Shown: positions 6,946-15,581 of the stretch, one piece after another
Position numbering within the stretch: position 1 is the stretch's first letter
How the letters are laid out: every line of letters starts with the position of its first letter
Origin: Lachnospiraceae bacterium
GTDB lineage: Bacteria; Bacillota; Clostridia; Lachnospirales; Lachnospiraceae
Assembly: GCA_017958585.1 (NCBI GenBank)
Contig: JAGDCK010000048.1
Span: forward strand, 1-29,967
Reading direction: 5' to 3'
Length of the DNA stretch: 29,967 nucleotides
Notes under the pieces: model-generated
Database searches by the model: none
Told to the model about the DNA's origin: nothing
Seen by the model: only the letters and a program-made list of their open reading frames with translations
Position numbers and translations under genes: made by a program

Positions 6946-7740
6946 ATGGAAAAGAAAAACGGAACCAAACTCTACTTATTAATATTGTGGACCATCACTT
7001 TGATCGTTGTGGTATTGGCACTCTTCTACCATGTTTTCAAATTTAACGTTGAGATCTTTCATATAGGAAAGGCCTCAGCTCCGGGTCCCATGCAGGAAAT
7101 ATATTATAAAGCTGATGTCATCGACTCCATAGATATCGAAACCGATGCCGCCGACGTGGACATCGTATATGGCAAAGAGTTAAAGATCGAGCATAATTAC
7201 CCTGAAGACTACGCTCCCACCATCAAAGTAAGGGACGGAAAACTTTCTGTCACCCAGCACATCGATAAAATATCCCTGGGCGACATTTCGGATTACAAGC
7301 TTAATATCACTGTGCCTGATAACACTGATCTGAACTCTGTAAAGATCGACACCGATGCCGGAGATATCGACCTTAAAGGGCTTAACATTCAATCCCTTCA
7401 GATAGAGGCAGACGCCGGTGACATAAATTTGAAAGATTTAAATACCAAGGATGTCAACGTGAGCACCAACGCCGGGGACATCGACCTGGAATCTTCCGAA
7501 TTTGATTATATCTCCATAAACACTGACCTCGGAGACATCGAACTGAGTGACACTGATTTTTACAGAGGCGAGATAACAGCCGACTGCGGAAATATTTCGG
7601 TAGACGGTGATTTCGAAAGACTTAAAGTCAAATGCGACCTGGGCGACATCTCAGTGAATGTTCCCGATCCCGAGACAAAGGACCTGGATCTGGATTGCGA
7701 CCTTGGCTCCGTCAAAGTGAACGGAAAGAAGTGGAACTGA
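6946..7740 (+). CDS. Membrane-anchored DUF4097 beta-repeat protein
   Basis: 264 residues. One transmembrane segment (about 9-29) anchors an extracytoplasmic DUF4097 domain expected to form a right-handed beta solenoid. The repeat is visible: D-[A/L/C]-G-[D/N]-[I/V] recurs at 137, 156, 175, 194, 213, 231 and 252, a period of 18-21 residues, with earlier degenerate copies near 67 and 111. Asp is very frequent in the turns. AAAGGAGG lies 7 nt before the ATG, overlapping the end of the upstream gene. Its function is unknown. Operon position suggests it works with the HAAS protein at the cell surface. A strong terminator follows at 7760. Confidence 0.88.
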   Translation: MEKKNGTKLYLLILWTITLIVVVLALFYHVFKFNVEIFHIGKASAPGPMQEIYYKADVIDSIDIETDAADVDIVYGKELKIEHNYPEDYAPTIKVRDGKLSVTQHIDKISLGDISDYKLNITVPDNTDLNSVKIDTDAGDIDLKGLNIQSLQIEADAGDINLKDLNTKDVNVSTNAGDIDLESSEFDYISINTDLGDIELSDTDFYRGEITADCGNISVDGDFERLKVKCDLGDISVNVPDPETKDLDLDCDLGSVKVNGKKWN

Positions 7741-7759
7741 TAGATACTTTTATAATATT

Positions 7760-7792
7760 AAACACCCTCGAGATTGTGACTCGGGGGTGTTT
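7760..7792 (+). terminator. Rho-independent terminator of the PadR operon
   Basis: AAACACCCTCGAG pairs with CTCGGGGGTGTTT (13 bp with one G-T pair) around ATTGTGA, followed by a T-containing tail, 20 bp after the DUF4097 stop. Confidence 0.85.
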
Positions 7793-7855
7793 ATCGTTTA
7801 GCTTGTATTTTTTTCTGATGTTTAATTTCCTATGCTTTATTTTCCTTGCACGGGA

Positions 7856-8050
7856 TTAATATAATTTTTTAAGCTCTGATATATACTTTCCTGAAATCTT
7901 TGTGATCTTTTCCAACAGAGCCTTTTCTTCCTTATCTATAACTCCGTCATTTTTCAATGCATTCATCTCGCATTGTTTTATAAAGCGCTGAACTGTAAGT
8001 ATATGTGTACTTATATCTGCTGCTATCAGCGGATTATCAGTTTTCTTCAA
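7856..8050 (-). CDS. Small hypothetical protein with TerB-like acidic motif
   Basis: 64 residues, predicted all helical, with no signal or membrane segment. The start codon is TTG (8050), with AAAGGG 7 nt and GGAGG about 13 nt upstream; an ATG further up is out of frame. KNDGVIDKEEKALLEKI resembles the acidic helix-turn-helix segment of TerB-like proteins, or a single EF-hand-like loop. I cannot assign a function. It is flanked by the PadR operon terminator and a gene-free stretch, so it is probably monocistronic. Coding is supported by the ribosome binding site and the helical periodicity. Confidence 0.6.
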   Translation of the reverse strand: MKKTDNPLIAADISTHILTVQRFIKQCEMNALKNDGVIDKEEKALLEKITKISGKYISELKKLY

Positions 8051-8539
8051 TTTGTTTCCCTTTCCTCCATATAACCTTTTTTTATTCGGGCAGCATTATG
8101 ATACTGATGATCACTCGGCCTCAAAGTGCTTTGATGGCGCATGCTTTCTTTATCATAAATTATTTCTCCCACAAATGGTAGTATGTTGCCATATCTTTTT
8201 TATTTAAGGCTGACTTCCGATGCAATTAATCGAAAAGTCTATTTCGTCGGTTATAATAATCCTACGCAGATATAAATAATTCATTTTTAGTCGGTAAAAT
8301 ACATGCTGCTTCTCTCAAATCACTCTGTTTTTTCCGACCAACAAAAGGTGTAATGGCCTTCCAGTCGGTAATTATATACCGACAAGTTTACTGCTTTTGC
8401 TATCACCGTCGGATTTTAGTTCACACCAGACAACGTAATCATCCATTAATTTGTAAAAAAATAAGTAGCTTCTTTTCATGGACCGGAGCGAAGCGAAGAT
8501 AATCGAACCTTCGAGGCACCGGTTTCTCGGAGCGCGAGA
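8051..8539. other. Gene-free AT-rich stretch with repeated GTCGG motif
   Basis: No open frame here has a ribosome binding site. GTCGG or its complement occurs six times: 8246, 8290, 8334 (complement), 8364, 8379 (complement) and 8408. The 8364/8379 pair forms GTCGGTA-ATTATA-TACCGAC. Three of the intervals are exactly 44 bp. From about 8476 the sequence becomes GC-rich with short overlapping palindromes (for example TCTCG/CGAGA at 8525-8539) that lead into the hairpin row. Confidence 0.5.
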
Positions 8540-8619
8540 CGTAAAAAGGTCCGGTGGACCTTTTTACGAACCCGCTTAGCGAACGCTATGCGGTGTGCAG
8601 AAGCCGTCTCGGCTTCTGC
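8540..8619. repeat. Row of strong hairpins downstream of the tRNA operon
   Basis: Two long perfect stems: 13 bp with a GGT loop at 8540-8568 (CGTAAAAAGGTCC/GGACCTTTTTACG) and 10 bp with a TCT loop at 8597-8619 (GCAGAAGCCG/CGGCTTCTGC), with small GCG palindromes between them. The build (perfect stems, 3-4 nt loops, GAG/GGT/TCT) is like the repeat at the window ends, suggesting the same class of intergenic element. Confidence 0.6.
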
Positions 8620-8620
8620 T

Positions 8621-8660
8621 AAAACAAAAAGGACATCCTCTTGGATGTCCTTTTGTTTTA
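8621..8660 (-). terminator. Terminator of the tRNA-Gly operon
   Basis: GGACATCC (8631-8638) pairs with GGATGTCC (8643-8650) around four bases, with T5 on the minus-strand 3' side; it begins 5 bp after the tRNA-Gly(GCC) discriminator base. The A and T runs on both sides make it usable in both directions. Confidence 0.85.
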
Positions 8661-8664
8661 CCAG

Positions 8665-8736
<72 letters not shown>

Positions 8737-8760
8737 ATGTACTGTTAATTTGTATTTGAG

Positions 8761-8831
8761 AGCGGGTGATGGGAATCGAACCCACGTATCCAGCTTGGAA
8801 GGCTGGTGTTCTACCATTGAACTACACCCGC
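8761..8831 (-). tRNA. tRNA-Gly (anticodon TCC)
   Basis: Read on the minus strand, 71 nt: acceptor GCGGGTG/CACCCGC, anticodon stem CCAGC/GCTGG with loop CTTCCAA (anticodon TCC), T-loop TTCGATT, discriminator T, CCA not encoded. With the GCC isoacceptor it can read all four glycine codons. Confidence 0.96.
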
Positions 8832-8916
8832 ATATATGTTAAGCAGAAAGCCTTGCGTTATTGTGTTTCCGACTTTCTGCGGTGTAACAACTTTAATCGC
8901 CGTCACAACATTGATT

Positions 8917-8945
8917 ATTATAGCGACATACCCCTGTTCTGTCAA
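8917..8945 (-). promoter_or_regulatory. Consensus sigma-A promoter of the tRNA-Gly operon
   Basis: Minus strand -35 TTGACA (8945-8940), exactly 17-bp spacer, -10 TATAAT (8922-8917): a perfect consensus, as expected for stable RNA genes. About 85 bp lie between the -10 and the first tRNA, containing inverted copies of CAGAAAG near 8845 and 8870. Confidence 0.93.
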
Positions 8946-9025
8946 CCACTAAAATGAATTTTTTTTCTAAATTTGTAAATTTTTTTCGTGATGGCCTTAA
9001 ACACAAGCATTTAAGCCATTTCTCG

Positions 9026-10213
9026 CTACTCTTCCCCATACAGGACCCCATCATAATATTGAAGTAACAGCGTCACGACCCTGCTGTAGCTTGCCATTCC
9101 GTCAGAGACCCCGTTTATCTTGATGGAGGCGTCCGTAAAGCTGTCTGATACCTTGTCCACAGTCTCCGTGTCCACAACCGCCTTTTTGTTTATCCTGTCC
9201 CACTCCTTATCCGCCACAAAGTAATTGTCGCCTTTTACCCTGTCGGAAACCTGCAAAAGAGGCACCGCTTCGGTTGCATCCGCAAATCTGTTGGGATTTG
9301 ACCTGTGCCTTTTATAGATATCATTGTTAAGGTAATTTATAACGCTTAGATACCCGCTGTATTTATAATAGGGCTCGGACGAATTGATGCAGGCAAGATA
9401 CCCTATAAAATTCGCCTCATCCTCCAATATAAATCCGTGGAGATGGGCATACTCGTGGGCTATGGTCGCAGGTTGGCGAAGCTTGTTCATCACCACATTT
9501 ATGTTTGACTCCATAGAAAAAGGAAAATAATAACCCTGCATATGTTCCTGGCACATAAAATCTGAAAACATCATGGCCTTTGCCCTCGGATAATACCCTG
9601 AAAGCAGCGGATAGTCCTCTCCTATATCTCTCATGGCAGCAGCCACCTTGCTACTCATATCCTCCATGGAGTCCTCAAAGACCGGTCTGCCTTCACTGTC
9701 TCTTTCTATAAACTCCGCATATTCATTACACTTTTCCACCACCATGTTTCTGAGAGTGATAAGTTCCTCTTCCGTAAATGAATCTCTGCTTCCCTTCATA
9801 TATTTATCCGCAAAAGTTGTGCCGTGATAAAGCACGGCGCAGTTAAGCGTAAGTAGCGTACATACTATAAGGACAACCCAGACGAAAAATTTATAGAATC
9901 CTTTAAAAAACTTTTTGTTTACCTTTTTATCTATCCCCTTTTTTGACGCTGTGACAGCAGTTACTACCATCCGGATCAAAAAGATCACAGGAACAATAAA
10001 AAAAGCACAGACAAGCAGCACAACCCCTGCCACTATCAGCCTCTCCCCTAAGGAAAAGCCAAACAGCGCAGAAAAACGACCGTAGGTATTCACCCACAGC
10101 GGGAAAACATTTGCGATATAGAAATCACAAAATCTTGTGCTCGTCCATGCTAAGGCATTTATTGCGGCGATGAAGACCACCGCCGCAATCATAAGTTTTT
10201 TCGATTTATTCAT
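9026..10213 (-). CDS. DUF3810 family membrane zinc-protease-like protein
   Basis: 395 residues with three hydrophobic segments near the N-terminus (about 7-25, 58-82, 108-128), then a large outside domain. It carries a zincin motif HEYAH at 253-257 followed by EDEANF (Glu264/Glu266), a plausible third zinc ligand, matching the DUF3810 family of putative metalloproteases. No substrate is known. It overlaps the DUF3048 gene by 8 bp, so the two are co-translated and may both act at the cell surface. Catalysis is inferred from the motif only. Confidence 0.85.
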   Translation of the reverse strand: MNKSKKLMIAAVVFIAAINALAWTSTRFCDFYIANVFPLWVNTYGRFSALFGFSLGERLIVAGVVLLVCAFFIVPVIFLIRMVVTAVTASKKGIDKKVNKKFFKGFYKFFVWVVLIVCTLLTLNCAVLYHGTTFADKYMKGSRDSFTEEELITLRNMVVEKCNEYAEFIERDSEGRPVFEDSMEDMSSKVAAAMRDIGEDYPLLSGYYPRAKAMMFSDFMCQEHMQGYYFPFSMESNINVVMNKLRQPATIAHEYAHLHGFILEDEANFIGYLACINSSEPYYKYSGYLSVINYLNNDIYKRHRSNPNRFADATEAVPLLQVSDRVKGDNYFVADKEWDRINKKAVVDTETVDKVSDSFTDASIKINGVSDGMASYSRVVTLLLQYYDGVLYGEE

Positions 10214-11390
10214 ATGAGATGTATTTGCTGTACTCTTTCCAAATGTTGCAAACCCAGGTCTTTCCCTGATTGAGAACTATTTCATTGCCATCCTCATCGT
10301 AGTATCTGTTGGCTTTGTAATTGCTCTCTCTGCTCCAGGTTCCCTTGATAACCTTGCCGTTGGTAAATACATAACACTCATCATTTCCGATGACACCGAA
10401 TGCCAGATAGTCGTGGTCATCTCTGACCTCGCCGTGACAAACCTTGAATACCACATTGGATACCGCAAGCTGTTCATCGTTGTACTCATCCTTTTGAGGT
10501 CCGCCGTACTCATATCTGTAATAGAGATGATCTTCGGGATTGTACTCAAAATAAGGATGTGCTGCGCTTCCGTAACCGCCGCTGTTGGAGTCCGTTCCAC
10601 CGGGATAGATCAATGTGGCATCCTCTTTGTCATCGTAGGATGCTCTGTAGTGATCCTGAGCAAAGAGGAATGTCTGCTCGAACTTCTCTCTGTACTCGGT
10701 GGCATATCCAAGTCTCTCAACCGCCTGATTGAATCCGTCTATGAAAAGATATCCTGTGTACTCCTTGGAATAACCGGATCTTGATACTCTGTCGAACGCC
10801 TCAGGTGATGGAACATCGATTCCTGTCACTGACTGGCTTACGTTGTCGATCGCATCAGTGTTGATGATGGGGGATACATAGGGAACTGCAAGTCCCCAGT
10901 TAACGTAGATTGAATCAAAAGCCATGGCTTCGTACACGTAGTAGTCTCTAGAACTTCTGACAGGTCCGATCCTGTCGATATCATCATAATCTTCAAATAC
11001 ACCCATAAGTCTGGTGATTCGTCCCTCAACGGGAGCTTCGTAGATGATGCTTGCAAGTGAGATTCCGTACTGTGGAAGGGCTGCCTTGTCATTGGGGATC
11101 ATGATGGCGATGTTTCTTCTGTTCACCACATCCTCATCCTTCCACTCTCCGGTAAGGTAGCTTTGCTTTTTGCCGTCAACGGTGGGTCTGTCTTTTATGA
11201 CTTCCAGGCCGTCCAGGATCACTTCCTCCTCTTCGGTCTCCTCCACTTCTTCGGGTTCCTCCGTCACAGTCTCAATTGCCTCAGGCTCCACAACCTTTAC
11301 TTCCGCAGGTGTTTCGTTGCTTTTGCTTCCGCATGCCGCCAAAGCAAGGCTCAGGGCAAGAGCCATCGATAAAACCAATTTCTTTTTCAT
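10206..11390 (-). CDS. DUF3048 (YerB-like) lipoprotein
   Basis: 394 residues from the start I choose (11390: MKKK signal, GAGAGG 7 nt upstream; an in-frame ATG at 11405 is less likely). The lipobox is LAAC, followed by a Glu/Val-rich linker to about residue 60 and then the DUF3048 domain (typical blocks RPVAIMIPN-like IAIMIPND, IIYEAPVEGRITRLMG, RIGPVRSSRDYY). Members are surface lipoproteins of unknown function in Firmicutes; the B. subtilis homologue is YerB. It is upstream of and overlapping the DUF3810 gene, and 22 bp downstream of degV on the same strand. Confidence 0.9.
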   Translation of the reverse strand: MKKKLVLSMALALSLALAACGSKSNETPAEVKVVEPEAIETVTEEPEEVEETEEEEVILDGLEVIKDRPTVDGKKQSYLTGEWKDEDVVNRRNIAIMIPNDKAALPQYGISLASIIYEAPVEGRITRLMGVFEDYDDIDRIGPVRSSRDYYVYEAMAFDSIYVNWGLAVPYVSPIINTDAIDNVSQSVTGIDVPSPEAFDRVSRSGYSKEYTGYLFIDGFNQAVERLGYATEYREKFEQTFLFAQDHYRASYDDKEDATLIYPGGTDSNSGGYGSAAHPYFEYNPEDHLYYRYEYGGPQKDEYNDEQLAVSNVVFKVCHGEVRDDHDYLAFGVIGNDECYVFTNGKVIKGTWSRESNYKANRYYDEDGNEIVLNQGKTWVCNIWKEYSKYISYE

Positions 11391-11412
11391 TTCGAATCCT
11401 CTCAATACTATA

Positions 11413-12297
11413 TTATTTTAAATACTCCTCATATTTTTCATTGATCTCATTCTGGAACACCACTGCCACAATTCCCGGGCCTGTGTGTGCTCCGATGGCG
11501 CATCCCACGCGTCCCACGCATACGCCTTTGACACCAAATCTTTCCTTCATGGCATTAACAAGAAAGTCTCTTGACTCCTCGTCCGTTCCGTATACCACGC
11601 TGACGATCTGCCTGTCCAGATCGCGGCCTTTTTCTTCTACCATGTCAAGGACGCGCTTTAATGCCTTCTTCCATCCGCGGACTTTTTCAACGGCTTTTAA
11701 AGAACCGTTCTCGTCCACCACGATTATGGGCTTTATGTCAAGCATGGTTCCCGCAAGAAACGACGTCTTTCCAAGGCGTCCTCCTTTAAACAGGTAGCTT
11801 AACTCCGGCAATGTCACCACATGCTCCATATGCTCACAGAAATACTTTGCCGCCTCAATGATGAGGTCCTTGTCCGCACCGTTTTTCTGCATGGTCAAAA
11901 GCTTATATACCACAAGTCCAAAGCCCATGGAGGCACATTTGGAATCTATGATGGTCATCTTAAAATCCGGATATTCTTCCTTAATCTCTTCATATGCCAG
12001 ATTTGCCGCCTGGAATGTTCCGGCGATTCCCGTGGAGAAACAGATGTATAAAACCTCATCCCCGCGTTTTGCAAAGGGTCTGAAATGCTCCTCAAACATA
12101 AACTGGCTGATGTGATAAGTCTTTATCTCTTTTCCCTCGGCCTGTATCCGATAAAAGTCATCGGGGAAGATGGTCTCCTCGTCGAAATAATCCGTGCCCT
12201 CAATGGTCACAGGCGTAGGTATCACATGCAAATTGAATTCTTTTTTAATCTCTTCCGTAACGTCGGAAGCAGAGTCAGTTATAATGCAAAATGACAT
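11413..12297 (-). CDS. DegV family fatty-acid-binding protein
   Basis: 294 residues. DegV/FakB proteins bind a fatty acid and present it to the FakA kinase for phosphorylation. Seen here: N-terminal CIITDSASDV, STGIAGTFQAA in the first domain, the DSKCASMGFG segment and LSYLFKGGRLGK, all typical of the family. The frame opens at TTG (12306) but ATG at 12297 lies 10 nt after AGAAGGA and starts the conserved strand, so I prefer it. It is within a same-strand run, 28 bp after the acyltransferase-like gene. No fakA is seen in the window. Confidence 0.92.
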   Translation of the reverse strand: MSFCIITDSASDVTEEIKKEFNLHVIPTPVTIEGTDYFDEETIFPDDFYRIQAEGKEIKTYHISQFMFEEHFRPFAKRGDEVLYICFSTGIAGTFQAANLAYEEIKEEYPDFKMTIIDSKCASMGFGLVVYKLLTMQKNGADKDLIIEAAKYFCEHMEHVVTLPELSYLFKGGRLGKTSFLAGTMLDIKPIIVVDENGSLKAVEKVRGWKKALKRVLDMVEEKGRDLDRQIVSVVYGTDEESRDFLVNAMKERFGVKGVCVGRVGCAIGAHTGPGIVAVVFQNEINEKYEEYLK

Positions 12298-12325
12298 ATG
12301 TATCAATTCCTTCTAAATTATTATA

Positions 12326-13198
12326 TCAAAATGACATGATCAGTCTGCCAATGCCGACTCCCATGGTCCCGCCGTCAAGCATATAACGCTTCATGGTCCT
12401 TTGAAGCGACGTATCCTCCGGTGCGTTTTCAACATCGATGTCTCTGTCCTCGAAAACCCACTCTTTGTAATCCAAAGTGTCGTCCTTTACCGCATACACA
12501 TTAAAGAGCTTCTGAAAAAGGATTATCTTTGAATATGCGGGAAGCATTTCCTTTAACTTCGGATACAAAAGCCATGTGTCGCATATGTACGGCACATCCT
12601 TGTAATCAGGGAAAAATGTTTCAAAAAAAACACTGGCCCTGCGTATGGATCTGTCCAAAGTCTGAAAAGAGATATCCGCTCCGGAAGGGATGTGAAGACT
12701 GATAACCTTGCACGTCTTGCCCGGTGCAGGTTTGTCACCGGGGATCAGTTTGTAGTCCGCCTCAGGTACAGCAGTCATCTCATATTCAAGTTCCCCTATG
12801 CGGAACAAATAACCCGAAGATTGGCGCATGGTCCAAAAATCTCTGTCAAAACCGTAAGAGCCGTAGCTTACTTTATATTCTTCCACAAATCTGGAATATG
12901 CCTTCATGGTCTCCGTGAGGATGTCCTCCGGAATCCCAATGTCGTCAAGCCTGTTCCAGGTCTTTAACGCATTCTCCAGATTGCATGCCAAAATCCTGCT
13001 GCCGTCAGGGTCCGAACCGAGCTTTTCTTTAAGCTCTGTCCTGCCCTCCTCCCATGTCTCGGGGGAAAGCATCTTCTCCAGCAGGTCTTTACGCTCCCAG
13101 CCGTCCTCAAGCTCCTCGAACTCCAAGACTCTGTCTGTCATCTCGTCGGCCAGTTCGATCTTGTGGCACAGCTGCGCAATGTTTTCAATTCTTGCCAT
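12326..13198 (-). CDS. Acyltransferase-domain protein (NAT_N/GNAT_C-like)
   Basis: 290 residues, cytoplasmic. The C-terminal half has the pattern I associate with the GNAT-like C-terminal domain of a Clostridia-specific acyltransferase-like family: LHIPSGADISFQTLD, FFETFFPDY, ICDTWLLYPKLKEMLP, ILFQKLFNVY. The N-terminal part is helical and acidic. No experimental role is known to me. AGGAG lies 10 nt before the ATG. It follows the GH13 gene by 69 bp and precedes degV by 28 bp with no terminator, so co-transcription is likely. Family assignment is from memory of motifs and moderately sure. Confidence 0.65.
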   Translation of the reverse strand: MARIENIAQLCHKIELADEMTDRVLEFEELEDGWERKDLLEKMLSPETWEEGRTELKEKLGSDPDGSRILACNLENALKTWNRLDDIGIPEDILTETMKAYSRFVEEYKVSYGSYGFDRDFWTMRQSSGYLFRIGELEYEMTAVPEADYKLIPGDKPAPGKTCKVISLHIPSGADISFQTLDRSIRRASVFFETFFPDYKDVPYICDTWLLYPKLKEMLPAYSKIILFQKLFNVYAVKDDTLDYKEWVFEDRDIDVENAPEDTSLQRTMKRYMLDGGTMGVGIGRLIMSF

Positions 13199-13267
13199 AC
13201 TAACTAGTCTCCTAAAACCCTATAAATCTATTCCCTTTAGTATACCACGAAAGCACCCATCAAAAAA

Positions 13268-15367
13268 CTACTTTACACTCTTTAAGATGATGGCGCTCTG
13301 TGCGGGAAGTAAAATATCAACCTTGCCGGCCTGCACAACATGTTCCTCAGGCTCCGTAGTGTATCCGTCCCTTACGGATTTTATAAGTGTCACCATCTTG
13401 CCCATTCTCGGTCCGCCTATATCGATGACATTGATGGTCTTAAACTGCTCTTTGTCAGAGTTGTTTATCAAAATAAGACTTGTTCCATCGGAGTTGAACT
13501 TTCCGTAAGCCATATAATTTCTGCCGCTGTCTACGTATTTGAGAGAACCTCTCCTAAGCTCCGGATTTTCTTTTCTGATCCTGATGATGTCTTTGTGGAA
13601 ATTCAAAAGTCCCTGATTTTCCCTGCCCCACGGATATGTACGTCTGTTATCCGGATCCGTAAATCCGCACACTCCCACCTCATCTCCGTAGTAGATGGTA
13701 GGTGCTCCCACCCAGGTCATCTGGATCACTACCGCTGCCCTGAACACTGCTTCGCTTACGCCGTTGTTTGCAGCTTCCGGTCCCAGGTTGTTGGTCCTTC
13801 CGACCACGTGATTGGTTCTGGTCAAAAACCTTGAATGGTCATGGTTTGACAGCTCGTTCATGGCAACCTGAAGACTTGAATATGAAAAGTCGGAGGAGTG
13901 ATGTCTCATGGCATTAAAGAAACTCTCCGAATTTCCAAGAAGATCGTCTCTAAAGTCGTCGCTGTGCTTCTCCATACCTGTAAGGAACCAGGTTACCGGC
14001 TCCATAAATGCATCATAGTTCATAACGGAATCCCACTGTTTTCCGTCCAGCCAGTCTCTGGTGCTGCCGTAATGCTCTGCCAATATAAGCGCATCGGGAT
14101 TTGCCTGCTTTACGGCCTTTCTGAATTCCTCCCAGAATTTGTGATTGAATTCTGAGCTGTGACCAAGGTCCGCAGCCACATCAAGTCTCCATCCGTCCGC
14201 ATTAAACGGAGGCGATACCCACTTGCGACCTATCTCCAAAATATAATCCATAAGCTTCCTGGAGCCCTCGTAATTGAGCTTCGGAAGTGTGTCATGCTCC
14301 CACCAGCCATCATAGCTGTTGTTAAAGGGCCATGCATTCTGATCCCTGAAATCAAAGAAGCTTCTGTAAGGGCTGTCCGCGCTTACAAATGCGCCGGGCT
14401 CATACCCCTTCTCGGCACTGTAGATCTTTTCCTTGTCCATCCATTTGTTAAAGGATCCGCAGTGATTGAACACTCCGTCAAGGATTACTCTCATGCCCCT
14501 CTTGTGGGCTTCCTCAACCACCTTTATGAAAAGCTCGTTGCTGGCTTCAAGATTTCTCTTATCAGTCACTCTGTTTATATATTTTGTCGCATGGGAATTG
14601 TCATTGTCCCATGGCTCAAGGAGATTTCCCTCATCCACCACGATCTTTCCGATATGGGGATCAATATAGTCATAATCCTGGATATCATATTTGTGGTTTG
14701 AGGGGGATACGAACAGAGGATTAAAGTAAATTACCTCAACTCCAAGGTCCTTCAGATAGTCAAGCTTATCCAAAACACCCTGCAGGTCTCCACCGTAGAA
14801 GTTTCTCACGTCCATGGAATCAGGATACCTGTCCCAATCCTCCACACGTCTGACCTGCTCTCCGATGTAGGAGTACTCACCGGTCTCCACGTCGTTAGAT
14901 TTATCACCGTTATTGAACCTGTCCACATAGATCTGGTACATAACGGCACCCTTTGCCCATTCGGGTGTGGAAAAACCTGGAAAGATCTTGAAGTTATAAT
15001 AGTCGTTGGCATCCTTTACCAGACCTCTGGTGTCATAGTAACCCGTGAGGGCTCCGGAACGAAACTCAAAGTGGTAAGATACCGTCTCGTTCTCCATCTG
15101 GTATTTGTATTCATAAAAGTCAAATTCGTCTGTGCTCTCGACCTTGTTCATAAAGTATCGTCTGCCGTTATGAACAAAAAAAACTCCATCCAGGTTGTTT
15201 TTCTTACTTCGAAATCTTATGGTCACCAGATCATATGGTGCAGGCTCGTAAGGAATAACATACTCTGATGAAGTGTCAGCAAAAATGGCTCTTCCGTTAA
15301 AGGGGGGCCTCATATTATAAATGTATTGAAGATTGCTCTCCAAACGCCTAAATTTTTCGTAATCCAT
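13268..15367 (-). CDS. GH13 alpha-glycosidase (neopullulanase/maltogenic amylase type)
   Basis: 699 residues, no signal peptide, so intracellular. Residues 1-130 form an N-terminal beta-sandwich (CBM34-like), followed by the GH13 barrel. The four conserved regions are present: I DGVFNH at 297-302; II GWRLD with nucleophile Asp396; III LILAEH with acid/base Glu431; IV SNHD with Asp510. SPSNHKYDIQDY and the long insertion near 230-270 fit the neopullulanase/cyclomaltodextrinase/amylopullulanase subfamilies. It would cut alpha-1,4 (and possibly alpha-1,6) links in imported maltodextrins, which ties it to the MalEFG importer. AAAGG lies about 10 nt upstream of the ATG. All catalytic residues are intact. 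Confidence 0.93.
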   Translation of the reverse strand: MDYEKFRRLESNLQYIYNMRPPFNGRAIFADTSSEYVIPYEPAPYDLVTIRFRSKKNNLDGVFFVHNGRRYFMNKVESTDEFDFYEYKYQMENETVSYHFEFRSGALTGYYDTRGLVKDANDYYNFKIFPGFSTPEWAKGAVMYQIYVDRFNNGDKSNDVETGEYSYIGEQVRRVEDWDRYPDSMDVRNFYGGDLQGVLDKLDYLKDLGVEVIYFNPLFVSPSNHKYDIQDYDYIDPHIGKIVVDEGNLLEPWDNDNSHATKYINRVTDKRNLEASNELFIKVVEEAHKRGMRVILDGVFNHCGSFNKWMDKEKIYSAEKGYEPGAFVSADSPYRSFFDFRDQNAWPFNNSYDGWWEHDTLPKLNYEGSRKLMDYILEIGRKWVSPPFNADGWRLDVAADLGHSSEFNHKFWEEFRKAVKQANPDALILAEHYGSTRDWLDGKQWDSVMNYDAFMEPVTWFLTGMEKHSDDFRDDLLGNSESFFNAMRHHSSDFSYSSLQVAMNELSNHDHSRFLTRTNHVVGRTNNLGPEAANNGVSEAVFRAAVVIQMTWVGAPTIYYGDEVGVCGFTDPDNRRTYPWGRENQGLLNFHKDIIRIRKENPELRRGSLKYVDSGRNYMAYGKFNSDGTSLILINNSDKEQFKTINVIDIGGPRMGKMVTLIKSVRDGYTTEPEEHVVQAGKVDILLPAQSAIILKSVK

Positions 15368-15487
15368 CGCATATCGCCTTTCAACTCAAGAGATTTAAAA
15401 ACGATTTACTTAAATCTATTTTACTAAAAAAAACCTAATACTTCAATATCTGTGATAAATCTAAGCAAATTTCTCTTATTTACACAA

Positions 15488-15515
15488 TATCTATGTATAC
15501 CCTGTTTTTCGTCAA
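15488..15515 (-). promoter_or_regulatory. Candidate promoter of the GH13 gene
   Basis: Minus strand TTGACG (15515-15510), 16-bp spacer, TAGATA (15493-15488). The -35 is good and the -10 is poor. It lies downstream of the orphan terminator at 15582, which would insulate it from upstream transcription. Confidence 0.35.
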
Positions 15516-15581
15516 ATTGCCCTAAGATCAAAAAGAACACTTTACTTAGGTAATCGGAAGAAGTTTTCAATTATATAAGTA

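Noticed and set aside
8971..9018. Terminator for the DUF3810 gene (GGCTTAAA stem)
   Set aside because: The stem has a bulge and is followed by A and not T on the minus strand, so it does not look like an intrinsic terminator.
10413..10784. A 123-codon plus-strand frame with hydrophobic stretches
   Set aside because: Antisense shadow of the DUF3048 gene without a ribosome binding site.
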